Shown here piece after piece: positions 12,938-14,243 of a stretch of 14,243 nucleotides of DNA (positions within the stretch are counted from its first letter, which is position 1; every line of letters starts with the position of its first letter). Position numbers and translations under genes: made by a program. The DNA is from Dehalococcoidia bacterium (GTDB lineage: Bacteria; Chloroflexota; Dehalococcoidia; SM23-28-2), in NCBI GenBank assembly GCA_022866185.1, contig JALHUG010000065.1, positions 1 to 14,243 on the forward strand. The letters are read 5' to 3'. The notes under the pieces are model-generated. The model worked only from the letters and a program-made list of their open reading frames with translations, did no database searches and was not told where the DNA came from.

Positions 12938-14243
12938 ATGGCCAGGGCAAAGGCGAAACGCCCCACCTACCACCGTGCAGCGACCGGCCGTCGCCGCGTC
13001 GCAGCCCACCCGAGCGTGGTGGATGGGCAAAGGCTTGGCCGCTGGCTGATAGTCGCCGCTGTCGTCTTCGTCATCGTCCTCATTCCCTTCGTGGGCCCCA
13101 TCGTCGGCGAGGCCATTCTGGACTTCCGCGATGCCCTGGTGAGCCTGCTCGGGCTGGCCGTACTCCTGCTGGTGATTGGCCTGATAGTCAACGGCTTGCT
13201 GGCGTTGAGCCGCCGCTTCACTCTATCGCGTACCTTCTGGCGCCGCTGGTGGGGCAGCGTCATCCTGAGCGTCAGCGTCTGCGGGATCATGGCCCTCTTC
13301 CGCCCCGACTGGTCGGTGGGCGGCACCTCCCTGTCCGAGGTTACCGCCGGCGGCGACCTCGGCCACGCCCTCATGGGCAGCCCCGGCGGCATCCTCATCT
13401 GGCTCAGCCTCACCTTCCTGGCAATCGTTCTGCTCTGGCCGCGCCAGGTGGTCTGGCTAATGCAGCACCTGCCCGACCTGTGGCGGGCGCTGGTGCAGAT
13501 GCGCCTGCCGGATGAGGTCACGGCCGGCCTGCGATCGCTAGGCACGATCTTTCTACCCAAAGCGGAGCCCCGCGGCCCAGAGCCTTTCCCCGCCCTGCCC
13601 GAGGGGTGGGAGGAAGAGCCAGTCGCTCCCACGTCAGAGACCGCCGTGCAGGGGGAGCTTCCCCTCCAGCGGGCGCCCGCTCAAGAGGCAGAGGAGGCCA
13701 TCTCCATGGGAGAGCCAGCGGCCGTCGCTGCCGCGTCGTCTGCGACCGGACGGCCGGCCACCCACGGCTGGGAGCTGCCCCTTCTCGACATCCTTCAGCC
13801 GCCGGCAGAGATCGATATCAAGCAGATTGACAACGCCGCGCGGGCCCAGCTCATCGAGGAAACCCTGGCCAGCTTCGGCGTCGACGCCCGCGTCATCCAG
13901 ATAAACCAGGGCCCCACCATCACTCAGTTCGGCATAGAGCCCGGCTGGGAGATGAAAACCCGCACGGTCATCGAGCGCGACAACCGCGGCCGGCCGGTCT
14001 ACGACAAAGATGGCAACCCCGCCTACAAGACGGAGGTCGTCTCCCGCACACGGGTGCGGGTAAGCCAGATCACCTCTCTGTCCAACGACATGGCCCTCGC
14101 CTTGGCTGCCTCCTCCATCCGCATCGAGGCGCCGGTGCCCGGCAAGCCGGTGGTGGGCATCGAGGTGCCCAACAGCACGCCCTCCCTGGTGACCCTGCGC
14201 AGTGTTATTGAGAGCGCATCCTTCCAACGCATCGCCGCTCGCT
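12938..14243 (+). CDS. ftsK: DNA translocase FtsK/SpoIIIE, N-terminal part (runs off the window)
   Basis: The first 435 residues of a gene open to the right edge. A basic N-terminus (MARAKAKRPTYHR) is followed by four hydrophobic segments, roughly 36-57, 66-90, 105-122 and 150-168. A Pro/Glu/Ala-rich linker follows (about 205-285), then the start of the FtsK alpha domain: INQGPTITQFGIEPG (322-336) and APVPGKPVVGIEVPN (398-412). FtsK pumps chromosome DNA at the division septum. The alpha domain carries an insertion of about 35 charged residues (337-371, including YDKDGNPAY) between GIEPG and RVRVSQITSLSND, which most FtsK proteins join directly. The ATG at 12938 directly follows the GGGAA repeats. 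The ATPase and gamma domains lie outside the window. Confidence 0.92.
   Translation, partial: MARAKAKRPTYHRAATGRRRVAAHPSVVDGQRLGRWLIVAAVVFVIVLIPFVGPIVGEAILDFRDALVSLLGLAVLLLVIGLIVNGLLALSRRFTLSRTFWRRWWGSVILSVSVCGIMALFRPDWSVGGTSLSEVTAGGDLGHALMGSPGGILIWLSLTFLAIVLLWPRQVVWLMQHLPDLWRALVQMRLPDEVTAGLRSLGTIFLPKAEPRGPEPFPALPEGWEEEPVAPTSETAVQGELPLQRAPAQEAEEAISMGEPAAVAAASSATGRPATHGWELPLLDILQPPAEIDIKQIDNAARAQLIEETLASFGVDARVIQINQGPTITQFGIEPGWEMKTRTVIERDNRGRPVYDKDGNPAYKTEVVSRTRVRVSQITSLSNDMALALAASSIRIEAPVPGKPVVGIEVPNSTPSLVTLRSVIESASFQRIAAR

Overview
The window is GC-rich, densely packed bacterial chromosome with housekeeping genes on both strands. The gene mix fits a Chloroflexota genome, possibly Dehalococcoidia-like: a class V aminotransferase next to serA, selA, a type A RNase P RNA, a zinc-ribbon coiled-coil gene near rnhA, yceD-rpmF-fabD-fabG-nusB-acpP, a tat pair, a type-4 uracil-DNA glycosylase, RNase J and FtsK. 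This placement is inferred from gene content and protein style only. There is no CRISPR array, tRNA, prophage or intact insertion sequence.

Left part (1-5.9 kb). Two minus-strand genes, a class V aminotransferase and the start of serA, form a serine-biosynthesis operon behind a clear sigma-70-type promoter. Diverging from them is selA, for selenocysteinyl-tRNA synthesis. selA converges on rnpB, with an imperfect palindrome between them. Upstream of rnpB on the minus strand lies a tight three-gene operon: a zinc-ribbon coiled-coil protein, a large-serine-recombinase-like protein, and RNase HI. The recombinase-like protein keeps its domain architecture, but the key catalytic Ser and Arg positions are substituted. 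It looks like a domesticated, catalytically dead recombinase held between two housekeeping genes, and it is one of the two most interesting objects here.

Middle part (5.9-9.2 kb). Interlocked divergent promoters separate that operon from yceD-rpmF on the plus strand. fabD, fabG, nusB and acpP follow, forming a fatty-acid synthesis and ribosome/transcription growth cluster. plsX, fabH and fabF, often found in such clusters, are absent here.

Right part (9.2-14.2 kb). A tat locus follows. Its TatB/TatA-like gene carries an in-frame TAG after codon 60, and a convincing 66-codon charged coiled-coil tail continues in the same frame. tatC follows, again in the same frame. TAG is the normal stop of at least eight neighbouring genes, so this is either a nonsense mutation or programmed readthrough giving short and long forms. 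Next come a type-4 uracil-DNA glycosylase ending in a beta-clamp-like peptide, RNase J, and the 5' part of ftsK, which runs off the window. Four perfect GGGAA repeats, a canonical G-quadruplex pattern, span the RNase J stop codon and the ftsK ribosome-binding region.
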